The position numbers were made by a program, and so were the translations under genes. This document shows, one piece after another, positions 1 to 8,059 of a DNA stretch of 64,000 bases; position 1 is the first letter of the stretch, and each line of letters starts with the position of its first letter. The notes below the pieces were generated by a model, which was given only the letters and a program-made list of their open reading frames with translations, was not told where the DNA came from and ran no database searches. This stretch comes from Burkholderia sp. MS389 (GTDB lineage: Bacteria; Pseudomonadota; Gammaproteobacteria; Burkholderiales; Burkholderiaceae): NCBI RefSeq assembly GCF_016899425.1, contig NZ_CP045995.1, positions 2,108,001 to 2,172,000 of the forward strand, read 5' to 3'.

Positions 1-200
1 TGTAGTTTTTCTACATATCCGTGGGTTGCCTGACTTTCAAAGCTGTCTTGATGAGGGGTGTTTTCATAGTTTGGGAAGGGTTGAATGTTCTATCTTCGAT
101 GGATGTATTAAACCCGGCATTTTTGCGAGTCGCGTGATCCTCTAATTATCGAATTGATCGCTGATCACGACCCGGCTACAACTACCCGCCCTGCGCCGTC
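1..200. other. AT-rich non-coding window edge
   Basis: No gene is supported here. The stretch is clearly AT-richer than its surroundings and lies downstream of the leftward LuxR-type gene. Bases 1-15 form a short hairpin (5-bp arms TGTAG/CTACA around five T residues). No convincing terminator for the LuxR-type gene is visible. Confidence 0.5.
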
Positions 201-1319
201 TCAATCCTTGCACTTATGCTGCGGCAGTACCCAAAGCATCCGTCCGACCGCTTCGGCCTGATTCCGCGAATGGGTCTTTTCATAGATCGCCCGCAATTGA
301 GTACGCACCGTCGCTAGCGACACACCCGCGCTGGCCGCACACTCATCAGGCGTCTTGCCGTTGATCAGTGCCTCAGCCACCGCCGCTTCGGCGCTCGACA
401 AACCGAACGACTGCCGCAACTGTTGTGCGACGACGAGCGGCGCCGCGCCGCGTCGCCTGACCGTGACCAGCAGCGTCGCATCGCCGAACGTCGCATGGAG
501 CGCCTGTCCGGACAGCGCCGCGATGCTGAGAAAAACTTCATGCGCGGCCACCAGCGTGCCCGAAAGCGCAACGCTCTCGCTCTTGCGAGTCTTCGCGACA
601 CGTGTCAACGCCGCCTTGAGTGCATCGTTCTGCGGCGCGCTCGTCGCGCTCAGGTAGCCGTTCTCGAGCTTGAGGCAGGTGGTGACGCGCAGCATCGACT
701 CTGCCGCCCGGTTGACGAAGACGACATGCGCGTGCCTGTCCAGCGCAAAGACGGAGAGGCCCAGCTCCTCCATCAGTTCGGCGCCGAGCGTGGCGTCGCG
801 ATGCAGCACGCGCGCGTCTCGCCACAGGTTGATCGAGCGTTGCAGATGCCCGGCCATACCGGTCAGCGTCGCGCGTTCCTCCGGCGAATACGGCGCGCGG
901 CCATGCGCTCGCAGTAGCCCGAGCAGAATGTTGTCGCTGCCGGGGCGCGCGAAGCGAATCCCCATCAGGTAGCGAAATCCCGACGGAATCTGAAAGTCCT
1001 GGAAGAACTCGCTGCGTTCGACGTCGCGGTCGGTGAGGTGATCCTGACAGCAAACGAATTCGCCGAGCGGCGCGTTCTCGACGAAGCCGCGGCGTGGATC
1101 GAGCGCACCGTAATACTGGTCGTAGCGGGCGATGATCTCGTCGAATTCCGCGCGCGGCGAATAGATCGAGAATTGCGGGGCATTGCGCGCGGCGTCCCAA
1201 CTGAACATGTGAAAAACGTTTGCGCCGAGCGATTCGGATACCCGATGAAAAACTTCGAGAAAACCGTCCGGCTGCAGCGCGGCCTCATAGAGGTCCCCGA
1301 TGAGTTGGTCCCGTTGCAT
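201..1319 (-). CDS. LuxR-family transcriptional regulator with PAS-like sensory part
   Basis: A 372-residue protein ending in a LuxR/FixJ-type helix-turn-helix at about residues 300-360: GLSSAEAAVAEAL, then a recognition helix around GVSLATVRTQLRAIYEKT. The first 300 residues resemble the sensory part of solitary Burkholderia LuxR proteins, with a PAS-like segment near LSVFALDRHAHVVFVNRAAE. No AHL-binding domain signature is seen, so quorum sensing is not implied. It is transcribed away from the lipoprotein gene at 1566. An inverted repeat between the two genes is a plausible binding site. The ligand is unknown. The family call is firm; the role is inference. Confidence 0.8.
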   Translation of the reverse strand: MQRDQLIGDLYEAALQPDGFLEVFHRVSESLGANVFHMFSWDAARNAPQFSIYSPRAEFDEIIARYDQYYGALDPRRGFVENAPLGEFVCCQDHLTDRDVERSEFFQDFQIPSGFRYLMGIRFARPGSDNILLGLLRAHGRAPYSPEERATLTGMAGHLQRSINLWRDARVLHRDATLGAELMEELGLSVFALDRHAHVVFVNRAAESMLRVTTCLKLENGYLSATSAPQNDALKAALTRVAKTRKSESVALSGTLVAAHEVFLSIAALSGQALHATFGDATLLVTVRRRGAAPLVVAQQLRQSFGLSSAEAAVAEALINGKTPDECAASAGVSLATVRTQLRAIYEKTHSRNQAEAVGRMLWVLPQHKCKD

Positions 1320-1443
1320 GCTTCCCCCGTCGCTTCGCGATCTTCGTATGTGGTTTTTGTCTGACGATATTGCTTCGAATACCGAATTTTCAGGATTTTT
1401 TTCAGGCTAACACAGGTTGTTTGCGTTTCATGCGGTGTTATTT

Positions 1444-1484
1444 GCCGATTTTCATCCACGTGAATGATGATCGCGAAAATCGGC
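1444..1484. promoter_or_regulatory. Inverted repeat in divergent LuxR/lipoprotein promoter region
   Basis: Ten-base perfect arms GCCGATTTTC (1444-1453) and GAAAATCGGC (1475-1484) are separated by 21 bases. The repeat sits about 80 bases before the lipoprotein start and 125 bases before the LuxR-type gene, where an operator would be expected. The assignment to the LuxR-type protein is inference from position. Confidence 0.4.
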
Positions 1485-1565
1485 TTTGCGAGAATCCCTG
1501 CCGTCCAGCGTGCATGAGCGGTGCATATGACACGCATCAACCAGAAGGATGTCGGGGGAAACGCA

Positions 1566-3647
1566 ATGAAACTCACGCCTGTCGTATCCGGTATTGCAGC
1601 GCTCGTCCTGTCGGCTTGCGGTGGTAGCGACAGTTCTTCGCCACCGCCCGGGCAGCCGGCGGCTCAGACGGTCAGCGGCGTCGCGGCGGCCGGCGCTGCG
1701 ATGCAGGCCGCCACCGTGAAGCTGGTCGATGCGAGCGGCAAGACGGTCGACTGCCCGGCCGATGCGTCAACCGGCGCGTTTCATTGCGCGGTGACCGGCT
1801 TGACCGCGCCTTTTGCGTTGTCCGCATACGGCAACGTCGCCGATTCGCAGGCCACGCTGATCGCGCTCAGCGCCACGGCGGGCACGCAGACGATCAACAT
1901 CACGCCGATCACGAACGCGATCGCGGCCACGATCGTCGGCGGCGACCCGACGAAGCTGCTGGCCGACACTGGTTTGCTGCAAAGCAAGGTCACGGCCCAG
2001 GCCGTTGCCGGCACGGTGCAGGCGTATTCGACGGTGTTGGCCGACCTGCTCGCCGCCACCGGCAATACGGGCGTCGACCTGATTTCCGGCCCGTTGACCG
2101 CAGGTGCGCCGGGGCTCGACCGGTTGCTCGACCAAGTGAAGATCAACGTGCTGCCGGATGGCGGCATCCAGATCAGCTCGGTGGCGGGCGCGTCCAGCGA
2201 TACGCCGGTGCAGCTTCAGCTCGCGCCCGGCGTCGCGCCGCAGGCGAGCGACAAGGCCAGCCTGCCTGCTGCCGCGACGATCAATGGCGCGGTGGTGTCG
2301 AACCTGCCGAGCGCCAGCGATCTGGCGGCATTGCAGCGCGCGCTCAACCAGTGTTTCGCCGGGTCGACCGGCGCTGCGCGCACGGGCGGCAGCGTATCGG
2401 CGTGCGGCCAGATCTTCGTCGACGATGTCGCGTCCGGCGCGCTGAATGCAGGCGTGCCCGCCGCGTATCTGAACAACGGGATGTCGGTCGACCAGGAGTT
2501 CGGTGCGCCGGCCGGCGGCACGCCGGGCATCGTGGCCGACGATGCGATGAACAACGCCAGCTTCAGCCTGCCGGAAGTCATCCGCGTCGTCGCGAGCGAC
2601 ACGATGTGGATCAAGCTCGCGTGGACCCGCAGCGACGGCATTCGCGACGGCATGCAGCAACACGTGCAGCTCGCGGTGCGGCCGGGCAGTCTCGCGAATG
2701 GCGATACCGGCTGGCGCGTGATCGGCAACCAGCGCGCGGTATTGAGCAAGGTCAACGCGAACGCGCAGAAGTGGGACTGGTTGAACCCGGCCAATCCGTC
2801 GACGGGCACCAACGCGTTCGTCGATTCGCTCAACCTGCAGGTGGGCGCCGTCGACGCGTCCGGCACCGCGGTGGACTTCGCGATCGTCAACGGCCCCGGC
2901 TTGCGCAACGGCGTGTTTCTCCAGCCGTCGAGCGGCACCTGCGACACGCTGAACATCCGCGCGCAGATCGCCAGCGGGCAGACGCCGGCGCAGCTCGCCG
3001 CACTGGCGAAAAGTGCGCAGTGCCGCAACAACTTCCGCCTGGCCGGCGTCGCGCAGGACCCGGCGAACCAGGGCTTGTTCACGTGGCCCGGCGACGCACC
3101 GCGCAACAATACCGCGTGGGCGAAGCCGCAACTGAGCGCCGCCGAGCTGGCCGACATCAAGCCGTTCAGCGCCTATACGATCGACGTCTACCAGAACGGC
3201 AACACGTCGACGCCGGCCAGGCACTACACGGTGCGCTTGCGCACGCCGTCGCCGTCGCCCGATGCGCTGCGTCAGTACGCGTGGCACGACCTCGCGCAGT
3301 CCACGCGCGACAAGCTGACGCCGGGCTCTGCCGCCACGTTCGCGGGCGGCGCGACCTTCCCGCTGGCGTGGACGTCGAAAGCGGGGCTGCCGTTCGTCAA
3401 GCGCGGCAACGTGCAGATTCGCGCAACCGCGACCGGGCAGACAACGGCGACGTTCGTCAACGGTACTGCATCGGCGCCGCTCGTCCAGCCGGGTGCGGCG
3501 GTGACGCTCAACGTGCCGGGCGATCAGGGCGTCGCGTTCCCGTCGGTGGCCGGCTGGGGCGGCAACACGGACTTCTCGTTCGTGAGCCTGAGCTGGTCCG
3601 ATCCGGGCGACACGGCTTTCACCGAGTCTTTCGAGTACGACCGGTAA
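1566..3647 (+). CDS. Large exported lipoprotein of unknown function
   Basis: A 693-residue protein starting at the ATG at 1566, behind a purine-rich GGGGGAAA Shine-Dalgarno. It opens with a lipoprotein signal ending in a lipobox (VLSAC, cysteine near residue 19) and then a Ser/Pro-rich tether, so it is probably anchored in the outer membrane. Residues 30-250 look like a carboxypeptidase-regulatory/Ig-type fold (SGVAAAGAAMQAATVKLVDA). The rest is a large beta-rich module without a catalytic motif I recognise; paired cysteines occur near the segments CFAGS/SACGQ and CDTLNI/AQCRN. It is divergent from the LuxR-type regulator. A surface or periplasmic binding role is likely, but the ligand is unknown. 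Confidence 0.7.
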   Translation: MKLTPVVSGIAALVLSACGGSDSSSPPPGQPAAQTVSGVAAAGAAMQAATVKLVDASGKTVDCPADASTGAFHCAVTGLTAPFALSAYGNVADSQATLIALSATAGTQTINITPITNAIAATIVGGDPTKLLADTGLLQSKVTAQAVAGTVQAYSTVLADLLAATGNTGVDLISGPLTAGAPGLDRLLDQVKINVLPDGGIQISSVAGASSDTPVQLQLAPGVAPQASDKASLPAAATINGAVVSNLPSASDLAALQRALNQCFAGSTGAARTGGSVSACGQIFVDDVASGALNAGVPAAYLNNGMSVDQEFGAPAGGTPGIVADDAMNNASFSLPEVIRVVASDTMWIKLAWTRSDGIRDGMQQHVQLAVRPGSLANGDTGWRVIGNQRAVLSKVNANAQKWDWLNPANPSTGTNAFVDSLNLQVGAVDASGTAVDFAIVNGPGLRNGVFLQPSSGTCDTLNIRAQIASGQTPAQLAALAKSAQCRNNFRLAGVAQDPANQGLFTWPGDAPRNNTAWAKPQLSAAELADIKPFSAYTIDVYQNGNTSTPARHYTVRLRTPSPSPDALRQYAWHDLAQSTRDKLTPGSAATFAGGATFPLAWTSKAGLPFVKRGNVQIRATATGQTTATFVNGTASAPLVQPGAAVTLNVPGDQGVAFPSVAGWGGNTDFSFVSLSWSDPGDTAFTESFEYDR

Positions 3648-3682
3648 CGGGCAGCCGGGCCGATGCGTGCGGCGAACGCGCG

Positions 3683-3718
3683 GCCGGCGGGACGATTCGC
3701 GATCCCGTCGGCGCGTTT
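3683..3718 (+). terminator. Probable terminator hairpin after the lipoprotein gene
   Basis: GCCGGCGGGA (3683-3692) pairs with TCCCGTCGGC (3703-3712; ten pairs, one G-U), followed by GCGTTTCC. It lies 36 bases after the stop codon. The U-tract is short, so termination strength is uncertain. Confidence 0.4.
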
Positions 3719-3834
3719 CCGCTCGCCGGCCTTGGCGTGATGGCGGAGCCCGTCCGTGCGCCCACACGGCATGGACGGGTATCGGGATGTCGGCGGATGA
3801 GCCGCTGCGGCGCATGCCCCGGCGACGATGCGCG

Positions 3835-4569
3835 CTACCAGGCCGCCGCCACCCGTGCCTTCAGACACTTGAACCCCAGCCTCACGGCGCCGACCCCACC
3901 CGCGACCGGAATCCGCGGCAACAGAAACGGATCGTCGTTCGCACCGGCACATCCGCGCCGGGTCGTCGTCGCATTGCCGTAACCGGCAGCGATGACCTGA
4001 TCGCGCACGCGCGCATCCAGATCACCGTACGGATAGCAGAACGATTCGACACATTGGCCGCTCAGCCTTTCGAGTTTCCGCTTCGATTCGGTGAGCTGAA
4101 AGTCCGAGACAGGCGACGGCACATACGACAACGCGACGTGATCGAGCGTATGCGAGCCGATTTCATGACCGTGATCGCGCCACGCGAGCATGTCCGCGCA
4201 CGTCATCAGCGGCGAACGCGCAGTCGGCGCGCCCGCGTCCCAGTCGTTCGCGCCGCCGAACCGGCCGGCGACGAAGTAGCACGTCGCGGTGAACCCGAGC
4301 GCGTCGAGCACGGGCATTGCATGGGTGAGCACGTTGAGAAAGCCGTCGTCGAACGAAATGCCGAAGACCTTGCCCTGCCGCTCCCCGCGCAGGTACGGCT
4401 GCAGTTCGCGCACGCTCAGGCCGCGGTAGCCGAGCCGCCTGAACAGCGTCATCTGGCGGCGGAACGCGTCGGGCGCGACGCTCAGGCCGCGCAGCCGGTC
4501 GGTCGGCGGCGGCAGCGGGCGGATCTGGTGATACATCAGGATCGGATAGCGTGAGGTGCGCGCAAGCAT
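3835..4569 (-). CDS. Polysaccharide deacetylase (NodB homology domain)
   Basis: About 244 residues from the ATG at 4569 (an in-frame start at 4635 would overlap the preceding small ORF). It is a carbohydrate esterase family 4 NodB fold: it starts with PILMYHQI, motif 1 is SFDDGF with the catalytic and metal-binding aspartates, and motif 2 is the metal-binding SHTLDH. YPYGDLD is the later substrate-groove motif. Such enzymes remove N-acetyl groups from cell-wall or exopolysaccharide amino sugars. No signal peptide is obvious, so a cytoplasmic substrate is possible. It lies downstream of a glycosyltransferase on the same strand, which suggests assembly and deacetylation of one glycan. Confidence 0.85.
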   Translation of the reverse strand: MLARTSRYPILMYHQIRPLPPPTDRLRGLSVAPDAFRRQMTLFRRLGYRGLSVRELQPYLRGERQGKVFGISFDDGFLNVLTHAMPVLDALGFTATCYFVAGRFGGANDWDAGAPTARSPLMTCADMLAWRDHGHEIGSHTLDHVALSYVPSPVSDFQLTESKRKLERLSGQCVESFCYPYGDLDARVRDQVIAAGYGNATTTRRGCAGANDDPFLLPRIPVAGGVGAVRLGFKCLKARVAAAW

Positions 4570-4592
4570 GGGTGGATCGCAGGAAGGCGGGA

Positions 4593-4676
4593 TTAAGCGG
4601 CCTTGCGGAAAATCCGCAGGGTCTTGAAGTCGCACTCCTGCGTGCGCAGGTCCCAGTACTTCTTCCAGATATTCAT
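4593..4676 (-). CDS. Candidate 27-residue protein coupled to the glycosyltransferase
   Basis: The ATG overlaps the glycosyltransferase stop as ATGA (4676-4673). The frame runs 27 codons to TAA at 4593, and the deacetylase start follows after 23 bases. The peptide is basic and aromatic (MNIWKKYWDL at its start, RKAA at its end). Position and overlap suggest translational coupling; conservation is unknown. An ATG at 4682 would add two residues. Confidence 0.4.
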   Translation of the reverse strand: MNIWKKYWDLRTQECDFKTLRIFRKAA

Positions 4677-5830
4677 GGCCATTTCGTGGTTCTCAACGGG
4701 GTCACCCAGCGCGACGGGTTGTGTCGAACCGATTTCTGATAGACGGAGAGGGTCGCGTCGATGAACGCATCGAACGAGAATTCGCGGCGGCCTTTCAGCC
4801 GCGCGCTGCGCCCCATCGCCCGGATGCAACCGGGCGCCTGCACGATCGCGCGCAGGATCGCTTCGATCGCCGCGGGCTCGCGCGGCGGGACGACCCAGCC
4901 GTCCACGCCCGGTTCGACGTTTTCGGGCAGCCCGCCCACTCGCGTCACGATCGCGGGGCAGCCGAGCGACATCGCTTCGCGGCACGCATACGACAGGCTT
5001 TCGTGGTACGACAGCACGAACGACACGTCGATGATCGAGAACGGCGCCCGCACATCGTCGAGGCGCCCGGTGAACGCGGTGCGCGACGCCATGCCGTGCC
5101 GCGCGAGCTGCTCGCGCTGCTCGCGGGACGGCTCCGCGCCGACCAGCAGCACGCGAAACCGCTCGCGCTCGGCTTCGGGCAGGCGGCCGAGCGCCGCGAT
5201 CAGGTCCATCCAGCCTTTTTCGGGGGCGGTGCCGGCGCTGCTGCCCAGCACGATCGCGTCCGCGCCGGATGCCCCGAACCGCGCGATCTTGCGGCGGCGG
5301 ATCTCGTCGGCCGCCAGTCGTTCGGCAGCCGGCCGGCGCACGCCGTGCTTGACCACGGTGACGTTTCCGTACGGCGAGCGCAGCGCGAGCATGCTCGCGA
5401 CGTAGTCGCTGACCGCGATCGTATGGTCGGTGGCGAGCCGCGCGCGCAGCAGGTTGCCGAAACTGTCGGCGCGATAGGTATTGTGCTTGGTCAGCACGAC
5501 CGCGGGCCGATACCGGCAGCCGAGCAGCGCGAGCATCACCTGCCGGTGATCGGCGGACCCGTTCACGTGGATCACGTCGAAGCGCTCGCCGGCGATCCGC
5601 TGGCGCAGCCGCAGAATCTCCCGGCACAGCCGGTTCCAGCGCGGCTTGAATTCCATGTCGAAGATCGCCACGTCGGGACTGTCCTGCAGGAGTCGCGACA
5701 GGCGGCTGCCTTCCGGCGACGCCACGGTCACGCGATGATGGCGGCTCATCGCGACCGCGAGATCGCGGACGTAGGTGTCCTGGCCGCCGCCGTAATCGCC
5801 GTGGAAGTTGGTGTACAGAATGTTCATCAC
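4673..5830 (-). CDS. GT4-family glycosyltransferase
   Basis: A 385-residue GT-B fold enzyme. The N-terminal glycine-rich loop DYGGGQDTY (residues 12-20) is typical of GT4 acceptor domains. The C-terminal nucleotide-sugar part has GSSAGTAPEKGW and an E-x7-E-type segment (ESLSYACREAMSLGCPAIVTR) followed by GGLPENV. It probably transfers a sugar from a nucleotide donor at the cytoplasmic face during polysaccharide or lipopolysaccharide assembly. It starts with GTG-ATG and has no strong Shine-Dalgarno. The small ORF and the NodB-type deacetylase follow on the same strand, probably in one transcript. An 11-base inverted repeat lies just upstream. Donor and acceptor are unknown. Confidence 0.85.
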   Translation of the reverse strand: MMNILYTNFHGDYGGGQDTYVRDLAVAMSRHHRVTVASPEGSRLSRLLQDSPDVAIFDMEFKPRWNRLCREILRLRQRIAGERFDVIHVNGSADHRQVMLALLGCRYRPAVVLTKHNTYRADSFGNLLRARLATDHTIAVSDYVASMLALRSPYGNVTVVKHGVRRPAAERLAADEIRRRKIARFGASGADAIVLGSSAGTAPEKGWMDLIAALGRLPEAERERFRVLLVGAEPSREQREQLARHGMASRTAFTGRLDDVRAPFSIIDVSFVLSYHESLSYACREAMSLGCPAIVTRVGGLPENVEPGVDGWVVPPREPAAIEAILRAIVQAPGCIRAMGRSARLKGRREFSFDAFIDATLSVYQKSVRHNPSRWVTPLRTTKWP

Positions 5831-5848
5831 GATGCCGCTTTTTTTCGG

Positions 5849-5884
5849 TCATTCATTTCGAAGGATTGCTGATGAAATGAATGA
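5849..5884. promoter_or_regulatory. Perfect 11-base inverted repeat upstream of the glycosyltransferase
   Basis: TCATTCATTTC (5849-5859) is the exact inverse of GAAATGAATGA (5874-5884), with 14 bases between. It starts 19 bases before the glycosyltransferase start. No T-run follows it in either direction, so an operator is more likely than a terminator. The rest of the gap up to 6133 shows no gene. Confidence 0.4.
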
Positions 5885-6133
5885 CTCGACCTGATGGAAG
5901 CAATGACGTGAACGCGGTGCCGCGTTTCCGGCTCGAGATTGCGTGTTGGCGTCAAGCGCCGGCGTCAACGCGAATCATTTCCAAATATTACAGATCGGTT
6001 ACGTGTCGTAGTGTCGATGTCTGCGCATCTTTGTGAGAATGTGTCGCGATCGCTGCGTCGCGTCGCGTCGTGCGCGACGAGACTCCTTTCCCGACGACAT
6101 CAGGACGCAAATCAACCGGCGCGGCTTTCGGAA

Positions 6134-6164
6134 TTGAAAGCTGGTGCGCCATTTGCGTTAGAAT
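6134..6164 (+). promoter_or_regulatory. Probable sigma-70 promoter of the symporter gene
   Basis: TTGAAA (6134-6139) and TAGAAT (6159-6164) each match five of six consensus bases. The spacer is 19 bases, which is long. A hairpin with GCTTTC/GAAAGC arms overlaps the -35 region. Transcription would start near 6171, leaving a leader of about 137 bases. Confidence 0.4.
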
Positions 6165-6307
6165 GCCCCCCCTGTCCGCCCGGGTGACCGCCGGAGACCG
6201 CCCGCAGCGGACAGATCGCCGGCATGTCGACACAGGTTTCGATTCGCAGCCGGACGCGAATGATTGGCCCGCCGTTAGCAACATACGCTTTGTAATTTGG
6301 ACGACTA

Positions 6308-7606
6308 ATGAAGAAGAAACACAACATTACCAAGTACATCGTTGTCGCGATGATGCTTGGTATTGCCGTGGGTTACGCGTGCCATAGCGCGTTTCCCGAC
6401 CCGAAGATGGCGAAGGAAGTCGCCGGCTACGTATCGCTGCTGTCCGACATATTCCTGCGCTTGATCAAGATGATCATCGCGCCGCTGGTGTTTGCGACGC
6501 TGACCGTCGGCATCGCGCAGATGGGCGATGGCGGCGCGGTGGGCCGCGTGGGCGTCAAGGCGTTCGGCTGGTTCGTCATCGCGTCGTTCACGTCGCTGCT
6601 GCTCGGCCTGCTGACCGCGACGATCCTGCAGCCGGGCAGCCACCTGAGCCTGCCGCTGCCGCCGTCCGATGCGGCGCTCAACCTGAAGACGGGCGCGTTC
6701 ACGCTGAAGGATTTCGTCGTGCACCTGGTGCCGAAGTCGATCGCCGAGGCGATGGCGAACAACGAAATCCTGCAGATCGTCGTGTTCTCGATCTTCTTCG
6801 GCACCGCGCTGTCCGCGCTCGGCGAAGCGGGCAAGCGCCTGACCGGCGTGATCGACGATCTCGCGCAGGTGATGCTGAAGGTGACGGGCGCGGTGATGGG
6901 GTTCGCGCCGGTCGCGGTGTTCGCGGCGCTGGCGTCGACGATCACGACCGAAGGGCTCGGCATCCTGCTCACGTTCGCGAAGTTCATGGCAAGCTTCTAT
7001 CTGGCGCTCGCGTTGCTGTGGGCCGTGCTGACGCTCGCCGGCGTGACGTTCCTCGGCAAGCGCGCGTTCACGCTGCTCCGGCTGATTCGCGAGCCGTTCC
7101 TGCTGTCGTTCGCGACGGCCAGCTCCGAGGCCGCATATCCGAAGCTGCTGGACGCACTCGACCGTTTCGGCGTGAACCGCAAGATCTCGAGCTTCGTGCT
7201 GCCGATCGGCTATTCGTTCAACCTCGACGGCTCGATGATGTACTGCACGTTCGCGGTGCTGTTCATCGCACAGGTGTACGGCATCCATCTGCCGCTCGGC
7301 ACGCAGATCACGATGCTGCTGATGCTGATGGTGACGTCGAAGGGGATGGCCGGCGTGCCGCGCGCGTCGCTGGTCGTGATCGCGGCGACGCTCAACCAGT
7401 TCAACCTGCCCGAAGCCGGGTTGCTGCTGATCATGGGCGTCGACATGTTCCTCGACATGGGGCGCTCGGCCACCAACGCGGTCGGCAACTCGATCGCGGC
7501 GGCCGTGGTCGCGAAATGGGAGGGGCAGCTCGACGCGCCGCGCGACGACGACGAATCGGACGGCGCGCGCGTAGCCGAAGTGAAGGTGCGTGAAACGTCG
7601 GCATGA
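6308..7606 (+). CDS. Dicarboxylate/amino acid:cation symporter (DAACS family)
   Basis: 432 residues, the usual length for DctA/GltP-type secondary transporters. The family landmarks are present: the re-entrant loop serine motif as ATASSEAAYP (around 268-277), GYSFNLDGSMMY (about 298-309) with the substrate and cation site, AGVPRASLVV and NAVGNSIAA in the last helices. The protein is inner-membrane, with about eight helices and two hairpins. It couples uptake of C4-dicarboxylates or acidic amino acids to Na+ or H+. No sensor genes are adjacent. Its own promoter and a strong hairpin just after the stop suggest a single-gene unit. The exact substrate cannot be read from sequence. Confidence 0.9.
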   Translation: MKKKHNITKYIVVAMMLGIAVGYACHSAFPDPKMAKEVAGYVSLLSDIFLRLIKMIIAPLVFATLTVGIAQMGDGGAVGRVGVKAFGWFVIASFTSLLLGLLTATILQPGSHLSLPLPPSDAALNLKTGAFTLKDFVVHLVPKSIAEAMANNEILQIVVFSIFFGTALSALGEAGKRLTGVIDDLAQVMLKVTGAVMGFAPVAVFAALASTITTEGLGILLTFAKFMASFYLALALLWAVLTLAGVTFLGKRAFTLLRLIREPFLLSFATASSEAAYPKLLDALDRFGVNRKISSFVLPIGYSFNLDGSMMYCTFAVLFIAQVYGIHLPLGTQITMLLMLMVTSKGMAGVPRASLVVIAATLNQFNLPEAGLLLIMGVDMFLDMGRSATNAVGNSIAAAVVAKWEGQLDAPRDDDESDGARVAEVKVRETSA

Positions 7607-7612
7607 TGCACT

Positions 7613-7640
7613 GCAACGCGGCGGTGCAACGCCGCGTTGC
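7613..7640 (+). terminator. Strong GC hairpin after the symporter gene
   Basis: An 11-base perfect stem, GCAACGCGGCG (7613-7623) and CGCCGCGTTGC (7630-7640), with a six-base loop. It begins seven bases after the stop. No U-tract follows, so it may protect the 3' end or act as a U-less terminator. Confidence 0.5.
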
Positions 7641-8059
7641 CCGACCCGCGACACATGATATGCGCCGGCCTGGATTCGATACGGATTCAGGCTGGCGATT
7701 TGCGTTGGGCACAGTAGCTTTTTCGATACTTCCGAAATGGCATTCGCCGTTTCAATTGATCGACGTCGAATTGGCGGCGATATTCCGTCAGGCAAGTGCC
7801 TGATTTTCCCGATTCCCGATCCGCCGCGTAAGTGACCATTCACTGACGCATAGTCGCGCTCGTCGCAAGCGCGGGCGATTCGCAATTTTTTTCGATTTAT
7901 ATAACGCTATTCTCGCCCTGCGCATTGTCGAATGCATGCCGTACGTCATACCGACCGCGCCGGATGATTCGGGGAAGAATTTACATCTCGCGGGCTGCAA
8001 GCCATCTGGCCGGCCGATCCCTTATGTGAATGTTTGCCCCGTTCAGGAGAGCATCCGTC
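7641..8059. other. Intergenic region before the beta-propeller gene
   Basis: About 420 bases without a supported gene. The AT-rich core around 7880-7915 (a T-run followed by TTTATATAAC) is a likely promoter area for the downstream secreted protein, but no clean -35/-10 pair could be assigned. Confidence 0.5.

Noticed and set aside
1767..3815. Long leftward open frame of 682 codons opposite the lipoprotein gene
   Set aside because: It is Arg/Ala/Gly-rich low-complexity translation typical of the antisense of a GC-rich gene, with no motif or ribosome site; the + frame has a clear lipoprotein signal.
7603..7803. 66-codon rightward ORF after the symporter
   Set aside because: It starts inside the symporter stop region, spans the hairpin and shows no ribosome site or recognisable sequence.
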